Shown here in pieces: positions 1 through 12,899 of a stretch of DNA of 64,000 nt. Below the pieces are notes generated by a model. That model was not told the origin of the DNA. It ran no database searches and saw only the letters and a list, made by a program, of their open reading frames with translations. The DNA comes from Eulemur rufifrons (Eukaryota > Chordata > Mammalia > Primates > Lemuridae). Position numbers and translations under genes: made by a program. Location: contig NC_090984.1 of assembly GCF_041146395.1 (NCBI RefSeq), forward strand, positions 80,611,114 to 80,675,113. The letters are read 5' to 3'. The stretch's first letter is position 1. The number at the start of each line of letters is the position of its first letter.

Positions 1-850
1 CTTAAAGTGTGGTCCTGTATTTAATTCCTCTTTATAAGTATAGCAATAAAAGCCTGGCCTGTTAATGGGCAGTTCCTTACCTGAGTGGCCCTTACCTGAA
101 TGAATGAAGAATAACTGTGGATTAGTTGATTTTAAAATACCTAATTGAAATAAGTACTTACAAATTTGTTTTTGAAAATTGGCAGTGATTTCACTGATTG
201 CTACCACGTCCTGTCCCCACCCACCATACCCTCCCCCCATCATTAAATTAGTAACCCCTCTGGCTCACCATTTGACCAAAAGTAAGAAACTTTGCCCTGT
301 AATGGCATTTACATTGTAACCCAAAGGTAGGAAATTCATATCTAAATGGGAAATGTCCTAACATCAATGGACTCAACAAGCTAACCTAACAGCTGTGTAA
401 AATCCTGGCACTAAGTCAACAGGGGTTCATGTATCTGGTTCGCTCTGCTCTTCAACTAGATGCAGAGATCACAGATGTTGTTATACATGTAGAGATAACT
501 AATTGTGTCCCATAGAACAACAACTAACACAACTTGGTCCATTCTTCTTAAGAGAGAACCTGGAAGAAATAATACACTTTGGGGTTCTGGGCATGTATAG
601 GCAGCACTGCAAGGATATTGTTATAATTTATCATTTAAAACTGAGTTGTATTATGGCAGAAATAACTCCACACATGTACAGCTTTGCTTTACTTTCATGC
701 TTTGGCCCCCCTCCAAAAATATTATACATTGGTGGGGGGTTGGTTTGGGAGAGATTTTGAGATGAGCTCAGCATGCTTCCAATAGGTTTCTAGAAGCCAA
801 CTGCAAAGGGCGGCAGATCTCAAAATAGTACTCATTAGGCATTTGCCTTA
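1..850. other. AT-rich DNA, no gene recognised
   Basis: No coding, RNA or repeat signature is recognised. An 85-codon open frame on the plus strand (503-760) has no family resemblance and looks like chance. Confidence 0.6.
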
Positions 851-879
851 CAGTTGAAAAATTATTGAGCATTTACCAC

Positions 880-1460
880 TTGTCAATAAATACCAGATTT
901 GGAGATACTGGGATGAATAAGATGATGACATTAGCTTCAAGGATGTCTACTAATATACATAGACAATTATAGTACAAATAAAAAGCACAAAAAAGGAAGC
1001 TAAAGAACAAACTTCTCCCAGCCCCAGGAAGGATACCTAATTCAGGGCTGAGAAAATTAAAAAAAAAATGCTTTTTAGAAAAATTGACACCTACAGTAAG
1101 TCATTAGGAATAAATGAGAATTTGTAGCATGCTGATAAGACGGGAAAAGGTCCACCGAACAAAGAAACAACACCTGCAGTGAGGCAGAGACATATGGACT
1201 AGGGTGGAGGACCTGGGCAAAGTATAGGATAAATGTGGAACTTTATCCTGAAGGCAGTGGGATCCTTTAAAAGATGGTAAACAAGGAAGCTAACTGATCA
1301 TGAATGTACTTCAGAAACATCATTATGGCCCATCAAAATGGATCAGAGGAGGGCCACAGGAAAAGCAGGAAGAGAATTACGTGGCCAACAATCTACAAAA
1401 TGTATCAGCTGTATGTCATATCAGGAAATGCATCAGACTAATTTGGCAGTAAGTTGTACT
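880..1460 (-). mobile_element. Ancient LINE-2-like repeat, degraded
   Basis: The stretch opens with a 'ttattgagca' motif followed by degraded text like the reverse complement of the L2 3' end. It continues into an 'actagggtggagg' block commonly found in ancient mammal-wide repeats. No target duplication is visible, as expected at this age. The family assignment is tentative, and the 3' half could belong to another old family. Confidence 0.45.
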
Positions 1461-1544
1461 GGGATGGCCAGAGGGAAATATTTCAAATGTTGCTGGAACA
1501 TCGTTATAACTCTATTCCCTATGAAAATAATAATGAAATAATCA

Positions 1545-1745
1545 TTCACTACCATTTAGTGTCTTTAATCCTCACAACCATTCTGTAAGGTAGGGTTTAT
1601 CTCCCATTTTACAGCTGAGCCAACAAAATCAGAAAAATTAAGTAAATTACTTCAAATCACATACCTACCAAATGACAGAATCAGGATCCAAATCCAGTTT
1701 GTCTGGCTCCAAAACCCACTCTTTTTGTTGCACTATGATTGTTCT
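1545..1745 (-). mobile_element. MIR SINE
   Basis: It reads like the reverse complement of the MIR consensus. 'tttaatcctcacaacca' is followed by a 'cccattttacagctgag' core, a 'tcacatacctacc' segment and a 'gtctggctccaaaaccca' end near the tRNA-derived head. MIR is an old tRNA-derived SINE mobilised by L2. The copy is nearly full length but diverged. Confidence 0.8.
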
Positions 1746-1759
1746 TAGTTGGATCCTTC

Positions 1760-3110
1760 ATCTCAGAGGGTTTATTAATTAAATGCCCCAAAAGACCATT
1801 AAATGGAGATCTCTTGGAAAATATTCCAATAAGGTTAATATAGAAATTTCTTAATTGCTTTATTATCTTAGTCTTCCATGTATTAAAGTTTAAAATATTT
1901 TTCAGAGAAAATGTACTAGAAGGAAACTAGCCACCTCTGTGCTGATCTGGGCCACATGGGGTTATTCACAAGGCTAACACAACTTCTCAGAGAGAAATAC
2001 TAACACCACATTATGCTCAAAGTATTTTTGGCTCTTACTAAATGATGCATATGAAAAGTTTAAAATAGTCACAGATTTGGAGGTGGGGGGAGAGGGGAGA
2101 GGAAAGATACCTTACTGGCATGCCCTTGCTTAAATCGCCTAATTAGTCATGCAAAATGCAACCTATATGTAATGGATGAGTTAATATTGCTATCACAACC
2201 TTCACTTTTCCATTATCTGACTTTTATGAGTTTAAATTTGCAGTCTTAAAGGTTGCTCCACTCTAGAATTTTTGCATTTAATTAAACACAGCAATAGAGA
2301 AAAATCTCATTTTTCAAAACAAGTGTTCATCATCTTAAATCTAGCAATAAAAAGATGAGTCATCAATATTCTCAGAGGAAAGCTTTCAACTCGCCTTGCT
2401 ACTACACTATTACTTTTTTTTTTACAGCCAATATGAGATATGCCAAAAACATGTGAATATAACATCTATAGAAGTCAATTACTATACTTGTTTTCAAACT
2501 TTTCTACGTTATTCTGTCATAGAGTACAAAATCAAATCTAGCTAGAATGTATCAATTAAGCCTTTAATAGATGTAACTATATTTTTTACTATTAAAACAA
2601 GCCAAAGAAATTTTTCTTCAAAATCCCAAGAATACAATATTTTCTACAATTGAAGCTATATATCCTCAAGTCATGTGAAGTACCCCAGATATCAAAACCC
2701 AATGAAACAAAAGCATCTTTTTTCCTAAAATTGAGTGGGGTGAGAAAATAATTTTAGAGTATGTTACAAAGACTAAAAATTACATATATTGTAATGGCAT
2801 CTCATGGAAGCATTTAAACCTGTGATGAAAGCATTTTGGTGGTCATTAAAGTCTCCACTTAACTAGAATGTGAACATTATAGCCTTAATTTTAAGGGAGT
2901 CAACATGCAGATAAAAACTTAAATTTCTAAATAGAGAATCTTCCATTATTCAGTCAATAAATATGTATATAGCATCTCCTAAAGCCAGGCACTATACTTC
3001 TACCATCATCTAGGAAAGGTGACTTTAGGATCCATGCAATGGAAATTTATGAACTTCCTTTGTACCTGTAATTTTTTTAAAGATTCCCATAACCCATAAT
3101 ACTTTTATAC
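1760..3110. other. AT-rich DNA, no gene recognised
   Basis: No coding or structured-RNA signature. There is a purine-rich run near 2080-2106. A short 'ccaggcactatac' patch near 2985 may be a scrap of an L2-like repeat. Confidence 0.55.
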
Positions 3111-3112
3111 TT

Positions 3113-3517
3113 TGTAATTTTTTTAATTTTTTATTATTAGGGGTACATAACACAGTTGTATATGTTTATAGGATACATGAGATATTTTGATACAGGCATA
3201 CAGTGTGAATTAATCAAATGAGGGTAACGGGGTATCCATCACCTCAGGCATTTATCATTTCTTTGTGTTAGGAACATTCCACTGCCACTCTTTTAGTTAT
3301 TTCAAAGTATACTCTAACTTATTGTTGATTATAGTTACTTTGTTGTGCTATCAAATACTATTCATTCTATCTAACTATATTTTGGTACCTATAAACCATC
3401 CCCAATTTATCCTTCCTCCTCCTTACTTCCCTTCCCAATCTCTGGTAACCATCATTCTATTCTCTGTCTCCATGAGATCAATTGTTTTTAGTATTCAGCT
3501 CCCACATGTGAGTGAGA
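3113..3517 (-). mobile_element. L1 3' UTR fragment
   Basis: This is an antisense copy of a primate L1 3' UTR. It has 'aggggtacataacacag', 'ggtatccatcacctcagg' and, near the end, 'ctccatgagatcaattg' followed by 'cccacatgtgagtgag'. Similarity stops abruptly at about 3517, next to a different old element. The copy is 5'-truncated and old. Confidence 0.85.
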
Positions 3518-3935
3518 CAAGAAGGTTAGGGTCAGGGAAGGAGCCAAGTTAGGATTTGGCCTTAGCAGGAGACTAGCTTTACTCTGACCCCATAGGATGC
3601 TCCAGAGCATGAGTTGAGGCAAGGGCCAGTCCTCTGAATCTCCTCTGCATCAGTGATTGGCTGAGGGCTGCCCCTAGGGCTGGGGACTTCGAGTTGCAGT
3701 GACTCTCCGCCAATTTTCCAGAGAAGGGGACAGTGATGTTTTGCTGACGGCCAACACAGCAGCTGGGGTATGGGTGTATAGGCCCAGTAAGAAAAATCTG
3801 GTGGGGCTCTGCTGTCTCACTTGCCTTGTCCTTCATTCCTGCTTCCTGGGATTGTAATCCCTAATAGACTAGCTAATAAACCCTCTGTGTCAGGCTCCAC
3901 TTTCTGGGGAACCCAAACTAAGACTACTGTAAAAG
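3518..3935 (+). mobile_element. LTR-like interspersed repeat (family uncertain)
   Basis: Starting where the L1 fragment stops, this segment ends with an 'aataaaccctctgtgtcagg' block and 'ggggaacccaaactaagac', an arrangement typical of the R/U5 end of an old LTR. Open frames at 3579-3836 and 3817-4110 on the other strand show no known domains. I cannot name the family. A non-LTR origin is possible. Confidence 0.4.
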
Positions 3936-4109
3936 AAAGAACCAAGGGATGTGGTACCTGAACGATATGCAAGGGCTCAAGGAGCTGCAGCAGTGGCAGG
4001 ATGCGGGTGGGGACGTGGATAAAAGACCGGATTTGATTGAGAGGTCTACACAGAACGAGGTCTCTTGCGCATAGCACTGGAGGCCTGAGGAAGGTGGCAA
4101 TCTTGCTCA

Positions 4110-4653
4110 ATACTTAATTTGGAATTTTGCTGAGAAGTTATGCTGCAAGAGTCCCATATACAACTCAAGGCAAGAAAAACTCAATTAGTCAAAGATTTTG
4201 GAAACTAGGAATCTCTCAAAGTACAAGAAATTTTACTATTTACCTTCCCACCAAAATTTATGACAACATAGGCCATAAAGGTTAATTATAGTACTTTATG
4301 ATTAAAAGTCCAAGATGCCCATATATTTATTTATAAGTAACTAGGAGAGAATTGATATTTTGGCCCCCAGAATGCTTTCTTCTCATAGGACTCACAAAGC
4401 TTCCATGGTAGGAGGCAAATTACCTGGGGAAATTACCAGTTTAAATCACAGTCCTTTAGATAGTACAAACTCCTACATGTTTGCTGTTTGCTACATGGAC
4501 CTTTGAAATGTTCCTAGTTGTTGAAGTACACAGAAATGAAAATTTTCTTAAAGACCCACTTGAATTGCTTCTCTAGTAGAACATTACAATTTCTTACGCC
4601 TAGGCAACTGATTTACGTCACTTCTATGGCACATTCAATAAATATCCCATTAT
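4110..4653. other. Unique-looking DNA, no gene recognised
   Basis: Nothing recognised up to the target duplication of the Alu that follows. Confidence 0.55.
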
Positions 4654-4665
4654 CAAAAGACTCCT

Positions 4666-5940
<1,275 letters not shown>

Positions 5941-5954
5941 TCAATTAGCATTAG

Positions 5955-6030
5955 TGGTTAAGAGCCTACTCTGTGCCAAGCACTGGGCTAGGGGCTGGAG
6001 TTTGTAAGAGTGAATGAAAAAGACTTTGCA
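5955..6030 (-). mobile_element. L2 3' end remnant
   Basis: The short block 'ctgtgccaagcactgggcta' matches the reverse complement of the L2 3' end near its 'aacagtgcctggcacatag' motif. It is too short for age or subfamily. Confidence 0.45.
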
Positions 6031-6199
6031 ACTTAATATATTATGGCTCTCAGCATAAGATCCTTAAGGAAGGGAACCATGTTGTATACCTCCCATTGAG
6101 ACTAGCTGAATACTAAGCAGATATTAGGTCTTCAAAATTCACTAAGATGTTTTTAAAATACTGATGGTGATGAGTGGCATATGAACAACTGATATTTAT

Positions 6200-6750
6200 A
6201 CTCTAAGATACATTATTTAATAGCACAAAAATACCAAGTAATTCTTATAGATTATGGGATAAGATGCTTATATATTGATAGGTGACTTTGCCTCTCAGAC
6301 ACAAGGTCACCCCATTTCTTATTATTATACTGCCTCAACTGTATGCCATCACTGTTGCTCACCTCATGGATATAAGTGCTGCAGTGTTCTCCGAGGAGAT
6401 TCTACTACCCACACTTCTTGCAGCTCACCAGTTGAATATAACAAACATAGTTTCTTTTTCAGTCTTCCTACATTAGCTGCTCTTTGGGTAAGAACCCTAC
6501 TGTATTGTGTGATTCTATTTATTATTTATATCCCACCTAATTCCTAAAGGAATTTGGGATGGCTTAAGATATTAAAATGTATGATAGACAAGACTATTAG
6601 AAGTAAAAAGGGAGATCAAAAACAAGTGCAGAGTCATGAATAAACATATCAAAAAATGAAAATGAGTTACTATAAGAGGACACTAAATTTACCTTTAAGC
6701 TTTTTCCAAGTCAAGGGAAATTGGGAGTTTATAATATAATAATGGTTCTC
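6200..6750. other. No gene recognised
   Basis: Overlapping 90- and 64-codon plus-strand frames (6275-6547, 6282-6476) have no recognisable domain or start context and are probably chance. Confidence 0.5.
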
Positions 6751-6799
6751 CTTGGCCAATCTAAGGAGTTATGTAAACTTATCTATGGCAGATACTGCT

Positions 6800-7115
6800 A
6801 AGTATCCACCAAAATCTGTTCTCCCCTTCTTCCATAGTGATAATAGAGTAGTAGCTGGGCAATGGTTAGGAACTACATTTGGTAGCCTTCCTTGCAATGA
6901 GGAGAGGCCATGTAGCCAAGCCCTCACTAACGGGATGCAAGCAGAATTGATATGTGGAATGTCTGCATCCCATGCTTAAGAGGAATTCTGTGATCCTGGA
7001 CTTCCAGTCCTTCCCCCTCCTTCTGGCTAAAATGGGCATGACCAGAGTGACCTCAGAAGCCACAGATTGAAAATTGTAGAGCCTCTGTTGACCTGGATCC
7101 CTGACTGACCACAAG
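6800..7115. mobile_element. Possible old LTR-like repeat
   Basis: The stretch around 'aggagaggccatgtagccaa' and 'tgacctcagaagccacag' resembles a degraded, widely dispersed mammalian LTR-type repeat. No ends or target duplication can be defined and the family is not named. Confidence 0.35.
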
Positions 7116-7379
7116 GAACAGAGAAAGTAGGTTTTCTCTTAGGAAATCCAGGGTGCCCAATTTGAATACTTTCCTCAAGTCACCCAAACACCTCTAACAG
7201 GTGAGCCAAAGGAGGTATCTTTGAGCAAAATCTAATATGTATCTCTTTAAAAATGCTACTGAACATTAAAAGAAATGATATCTGAGGTCATAGCCAGTAT
7301 TTAGGATCAGACTGTTTAAAGAATTGGGAAAGTACTATCAAGAAACATGATGCATTTTTATCTTCCACCTAGACTTCTG

Positions 7380-8185
7380 TGATGCATAAAAGGGCACCAG
7401 GATGTGGCCCCAGTGGCCTGGCACTGCCTACTGCAAAGCTCTCAAAGCACCACTGATTGGACTCCAAAGTGCCCAGTCACCACATCTCTCAAGTCTGGTC
7501 CTGGGAAAAGTTCTGGTGTTAGTCAGTCAAGTCTCATATTTCCTTCTCCCTTCCACCACATCCTCCTACCCCAAAGCACCCTTAAACCCAGTGCTGATCA
7601 TGGCTCTGCTGAGACTACCTCTCACATCAGTACACCATGCTGCATGATTCCTTTTCCCCATCAAATTTTACTGGTCATATGCCCAGTCCCTTTAGAGCCA
7701 CACTATGTAAATGACTTTCTGATTGTCTAATACCAAAGAAGTAAACATAAAATTGTGTTACTGAAACTCTTTCTCAATGTTTTCCCCTACCTGATACTGT
7801 ATTTGAAATATAAATAGATTTCCAATGCCAAAGTCACACATACCCCCTACACATATACACACAACTAATTCTTGGAATTCAGACCATATTGGTCATTAGG
7901 GTGAGTTTGGATTCAAGGGGAGGAGGAAAAGTAGAGAAGCCAGACCATTATTATTGGTGTCAAGACCCCACTATGGAATTCTCAAGTCATATGGCAACTT
8001 AGAAGATAAGAACTATCATTTCTAAAATCGTAGGAGATTTCATTGAGATCATAGATGTCCCACAGTGCTATAGATCTATCTCTTGACTGGCTTTTGACAG
8101 TCCAAAAATCTTTTTAAGTAACAAAGACAAAATTTCCTTTATGTCACCATGCAGTCTTAATCATTGTTTTTAACTAGGTGCTTGT
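7380..8185. other. No gene recognised
   Basis: Pyrimidine-rich DNA with two overlapping plus-strand frames (7402-7647 and 7404-7730). The second, 108 codons, is Pro/Ser-rich with no recognised domain. Two frames open over the same bases suggest compositional bias rather than coding. Confidence 0.5.
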
Positions 8186-8195
8186 CATCCATTTT

Positions 8196-8316
8196 TCTTT
8201 TCTTTTTTTCAAAATATTAAGAGGGTACAGATGTTTTTGATACATGGCTTGAGTCAGGGCTATAAATGTGCCCATCACCTGAATAGTGCTCATTGTACTG
8301 GTTAGGAGTGTTTTGC
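8196..8316 (-). mobile_element. Short L1 3' tail insertion
   Basis: A 121-bp antisense L1 3' UTR fragment with an imperfect T-rich tail and the motif 'aagagggtacagatg', then 'gcccatcacctgaatagtg'. It is flanked by a 10-bp direct repeat catccatttt (8186-8195 and 8317-8326), the expected target-site duplication. It is a severely 5'-truncated but otherwise ordinary target-primed insertion. Confidence 0.88.
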
Positions 8317-8409
8317 CATCCATTTTACTTCTTAGAATTTGGTAACAGGTACTTAAGTACTTTGGATCTTGGATTCTTCACTCAAGTTCTGTACCAGTAG
8401 ACTGGCAAT

Positions 8410-8470
8410 ACGTGTATGTGTGTATGCATGTGTGTGTGTATACACATAAACACACACATACATATATCAC
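8410..8470. repeat. Alternating purine-pyrimidine microsatellite
   Basis: A TG-rich run passes into 'tatacacataaacacacaca'. The TG half and the CA half are partly self-complementary, so the tract could form a hairpin or Z-DNA. It is likely length-polymorphic. Confidence 0.8.
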
Positions 8471-8819
8471 AATTACCTAGATACTATACACATGAACTGT
8501 GAAAGCCAAAGGCAAAGTAGCCTATAATGAAAGGCAGAACAAGTTATATTCAAATGGCTCTATTTGAAAGATGAGTAGTAAAAGGATGGTTTAAAATGGA
8601 GGGCTACTATATGTTTAACTCTGGAACACAATAGGAAAAAAATGTTAACTATAAAATACGTGCCCACATAGGACATAGTGTTAAATAGCACTCCAATTCC
8701 AGCTTTAATGTATACATTTTTAATTCCTGCAATAATCCTGTCATATATTACCAGCTCACTTTTAGTGAAGGAAACAGTTTCAGAGACCAGTGAAGACCTA
8801 TTTCTGTATTTTCTAGGAC

Positions 8820-9330
8820 TCTTTCAGTAGCTTAAGATAGAAACCCAGTGCAAACTATCTTAAGTAAAAAAAAGGGAAATCACTAGTTTACACAATCAGA
8901 ATGTTGATAGGGAGATCTGGCTTGACACATGGCTGGATACAGGTAGTCAAAGGGCTGTCTCCAGGGCTCTCTGTTTCTCTCCACCCCTAGAAAGGAGATA
9001 GGTATAGTGGGAGCGTGATGGCCATTAGCAGCCCAAGATTTACATCTTTGGAGTTAAGCAACTGTAGCACAGAATATTATCCCTCAAAACCCTGACTGGG
9101 ATTGCATGTCCTTTCTTGAACCAAGCTCTGTGGCCAGGAACATCACTGATCAGGCCTGGGTCTACTATATACCCCTCAGAGAGAGGGAAGAGACCAATTA
9201 AACCCTATCACCACACAGAATTATCCTTACTATCTGCAACATACACACATGAGTATTATCTTTCTAGAGAAAGGATGAAATGGATTCTAGGCGAGCAAAA
9301 CCAAGAGATGTCGACTATATTCATCACCCT
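8820..9330. mobile_element. Old interspersed repeat (family uncertain)
   Basis: Contains 'gtggccaggaacatcactga' and, near its right end, 'gcgagcaaaaccaagagatg'. This layout recurs in a better-preserved relative at about 25880-26500. It is a mid-frequency mammalian repeat whose name I cannot give. The 84-codon frame at 9116-9370 lies inside it and is not a gene. Confidence 0.5.
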
Positions 9331-9339
9331 TAACCTCCA

Positions 9340-10972
9340 AGCATATTGCAATTTTTCTCATACACATTAATATAAAATGATTTCACTTAGCATGTGCAAA
9401 TATTCATGTAAAACCCAAAATGCATTAACTGTCTGCACAAGGGACATAATCCAAATTCTCATAAACTCAGAATTTCTGAATATTATTGTATCCTTTTCCA
9501 TCAGTTTTGAATATGGTTTCTTAAGACCTAGCAACCTATGGCCAACCGAATAATTTCACCTCCATTTGCAGACATACAAGGAAACCAGAATAATGAATGG
9601 CAAGGGATGCCTACTTGGGACAAGATAGAAAAGGAAACAACATTCAGTAGTTAGGTGTTCATAGCATTGCCCATTCTGTGGGGCAGGAATAGCAAGGACT
9701 CACTGCCTCAAAGGTGAAATGATGCCTTTGTCAGCTGGGTCACTCCCGTGTGCCCAAACCTGGAGGAGCTCTGTTGTCCATGAACCTCAATGGCAATACC
9801 TGAAAGGGCCATGAGGGAGGAGTCCCATTTTGGGGGTGGCAAAGCTTCAGGAGCATACTCACTGGTATGCTTTCTAGAGCTTGAGCAATCACATCCCAAA
9901 TGCTAGTCTGAGGACTCCACTTTCAGTACAGCCCCTTTAACAGCTTCTGGACCCCCTGGGACACACATATTATTCCTGAATCTCTAGTTGAGCTCTCTTC
10001 TCAGCTCCAGTCAACAACACAATGACATTTTGTTAACCAGCCCAAGGAGAACTGGACTGAGGACTATCTCTCAGAATCAGAAAACAGCCCCATAATTTCA
10101 ACTGCTACTACTTTTTCTCCTCTTCCTCCTCCTCTGCATTATTTAATATAATTCATGAGATTTTCATGATTTACAATGGATTATAAAAGTGATACAAGGA
10201 TAGTAAAATCTAAAATCTTCCTCCAAAGTCCACAATACTCTTTTTAAGACATCTAGGAATTATTGACTTTGCTCCTAAGAGATGAAGCCTGGCTTTAGTT
10301 TTAAAGCCAGGTCTCCCCTATCAGCTAGGCCACCACTTCCCTGCAACCGTGAGCTGCTGGTTCCCAAAAGCGAATGCCAAGGTGACTTTCATTAGGGCTT
10401 GTCTGGTAGATCACATACCCGCTCCTCTGTACACACACACACACACACACGTCCAAAAACCCTAACTCTCATTACTGTAAAATAGATAAATAGACACATT
10501 TTGTTTGGTTGGTTTTGTTTGTTTTCTTCCCAGAAGCTATCACATCTGAAACTATCACCAAAGTATTTGGCTTGTAAAGCATGTGTTTTTCCAGTGAGTT
10601 AATAGCAGTTCTAATTCCAGTCAACAATGTCTGTTACACAAATCCAGCATACATACTCACTTTACACTACCCTATTTGGGGGTGGCAAGCCGTCTTAATT
10701 CTGCACATAGGCCAGCAAATTATATTAAGAACTTCTAACTCATGTCTATTATTAAATACAACTTGTTGAGTTACTATGTTTAGGATAACTGGTAAAATTG
10801 CAATTTTCCTCATGCACAGTAAGTGAAAACTCTCATTATATATTGCTACATTGGGAGCAGCTAAAAATGCTATTTCATAGAAGAAAAAAGGAAGACATCT
10901 GAGCATCAAGAAACCTTCTTTAAGTGTGTGCCCTGAAATCGTATTACTTTTGTAGAGTTATTCAGCACTTTT
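9340..10972. other. No gene recognised
   Basis: Holds a CA microsatellite of about ten units near 10430-10450. Small open frames (9708-9899 minus, 10581-10769 plus, 10667-10909 minus) show no domains. The last four bases, tttt at 10969-10972, are the left target duplication of the provirus. Confidence 0.5.
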
Positions 10973-11524
10973 TGTAACCAAGTCCAAGCTCATACAACTC
11001 ACCACAAGACAGCCAGTAAGTCAAGAAACAAGGCGTTGGGGCACGGAAAGTGACTTTTATTCCAGAGAGCCAGCAAACTGAGAAGATGGTGGACTAATGT
11101 CCAAGAACCATCTTAAGTTGGGTGCACATTAGGGCTCTTTTTATGTTAAGGGAACGAAGAGGCAGAGTTATAGGAGGTAACCAAGGACCACAGATATCTG
11201 GGTATCAGTGATGGTCTGAGGAGGTTGTAAAACTCCTTTGCTCTTGGTGAGTTAACAGTAGATGAGCAGGTCAGGTCACCATATTCGTATAAATCTTTAA
11301 CATAGCATTGTTACTTATGTTATTTTCCTTATCTCCCTGGGAATTAGTTTTGGGAAAGGGATGGTTATTATCTTTCTTCTAGAATTGAACTACAAACTAA
11401 ATTCTTCATATAATTAGCTGGCTTATGTGCAGAACTAAGCAGAAGCTTTTAACCTAAAGGATATTACTGCAGGGGGTCAGAAGCAAAATGGAGCTAGTCA
11501 TGCTAAGCCTCCCTTAGGGCAACA
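10973..11524 (-). repeat. 3' LTR of the provirus
   Basis: This is the 3' LTR on the coding (minus) strand. It aligns end to end with 16807-17356. On the minus strand a TATA-like CATAAAAAG (11145-11137) is followed about 75 bp later by AATAAA (11061-11056), the usual promoter to polyadenylation spacing. The best-preserved shared block is near 11287-11312, around 'tctttaacatagcattgtta'. Confidence 0.9.
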
Positions 11525-11879
11525 GGGCACAGACTCTCATATGGCTGCTTCCTGCTGGGTGGGGTCAACAAGAGGTGACTGTGGAATGAAACCATTTGAT
11601 CTGACTAAGGAAATATTCCCTGGTGCCTTTTTTTGGAGCAAAGATCACAGGCATCTCCCTTCTCATTTTGTTGGTTGTGGTCAGATCTGCATAGCTCTTA
11701 TTTGCAGAATATATAATAAGTTTAGCTAGCATGTATATCATCATAACCAACAGAAGAACATTCTTAATTTAAGAATGCCTCCCAGGATTGACCAGATTCC
11801 ACTAGGAGTCCAAACCAGATTCCACTGGTTTACAGTCCAAGACTGTAAACCGGTCTCCAAGAGTGTCTCGACTAAACCC

Positions 11880-12480
11880 GCTTTGATGTTCCAAGGTTTG
11901 TTGGAGCCAAGTAGCTTGTTGCCTAATTTTGTCAATATGGGTCTCTACTTCAGAGGAGAAATTATTAATAAGTGCAGTAGGTGGTGTTAGTCACCATACA
12001 GACTCATCTTTGTTCTGCAAGCATAGTGCAATGCAATTCTCAAGCACTGCTTTAACAAGGGAGTCTATGATTTTCATAGACCAGCAAGAGCAGTTTCATT
12101 AGCAATAATGCTTAAAGTCTCAAACAAGTTTCTCAACACATGTTGACTAGCAGCCATATCCTACCAAGGGAGGAGGGAGTAGCCAAAGAAACATTCATCC
12201 CTATCTGGAATTTCCCTGGGAATTTTATGGGCCACTCTAGTAAGTAAGTTTAGGGAACCAGTCCAATGGGCAACCTGTGGTCTGATATAGACTTAAAAGG
12301 GGGTCACTGTGAGTCCCACAAGGCATAATCCATGAAGACTAATGTTAGGCAGGGCGAGGCCCATCCACCTCTTTCCCAACTGCTTACAAAAATATATCCC
12401 AGAGGGACACCAAACCCTCCAGAGGAGCCCATTTGCAACCAAATTATTTCATATTGAAATAATAATCACCCTGATTCATT
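11880..12480 (-). pseudogene. Possible ERV envelope remnant
   Basis: On the minus strand, short frames broken by stops give an envelope-like pattern. Near 12130-11880 there are Asn-X-Thr sites, scattered Cys and then a Glu/Gln/Ile/Leu-rich amphipathic stretch (about 11951-11895) like the heptad region after the Cys motif of a gammaretroviral transmembrane subunit. No intact signal peptide, furin site, fusion peptide or membrane anchor can be placed. In an intact virus it would mediate entry; this copy is broken in several places and cannot. It is placed mainly by its position before the 3' LTR and could be misassigned. Confidence 0.45.
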
Positions 12481-12625
12481 CCCTGGCTTATTGATCTCTT
12501 GGTTCTGGTTCTACCACATGAAAGTTATAAATGGGAAGGGACCATGAATTGTTGGGGTTAAAGACTTTGTGTAGCTCAGGAGGGATCACCATAGCTGTAT
12601 TGTTTTCTGGTGTGACACATCTACA

Positions 12626-12650
12626 AAAATAAATAAATAAATAAATAAAA
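12626..12650. repeat. (TAAA)n microsatellite inside the provirus
   Basis: Five to six aaat/taaa units between the protease and possible envelope remnants. It lies where most of pol would be expected, so it may mark a deletion junction or the tail of a lost insertion. Confidence 0.75.
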
Positions 12651-12739
12651 TCCTTTAGGGGGCTTAGTCTGCGAAGTGTCAAATACAATTCCTACTCTGT
12701 ATAGGACTTGAGGAACGTGAACAGGAGTAGACAGAGAAG

Positions 12740-12865
12740 TCTTTCATATCAATTCGGTGTTAATAACTGAATAGGTTGCACCCGTATCCACAAAAAAGTC
12801 AATTAGTTTGTTCCCCACTGTCAAAGGTACCCAGAGCTCCTTTCGGGAAATCCAAATTGAGTGCC
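12740..12865 (-). pseudogene. ERV protease remnant (pro)
   Basis: The minus strand encodes about 35-40 residues with the aspartic-protease active-site motif DTGATYSV. DTGA is at 12788-12777, preceded by a hydrophobic VPLTVGNKLIDFFV strand. That is the classic gammaretroviral arrangement, in which the protease homodimer cleaves Gag-Pol. A stop follows shortly after the motif (about 12745), and neither the flap nor the C-terminal dimer strand can be followed. This is the strongest protein-level evidence that the element is retroviral. Confidence 0.85.
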
Positions 12866-12899
12866 GGGTCTGCATCCTGCGTGCTGTAATACCATTATC

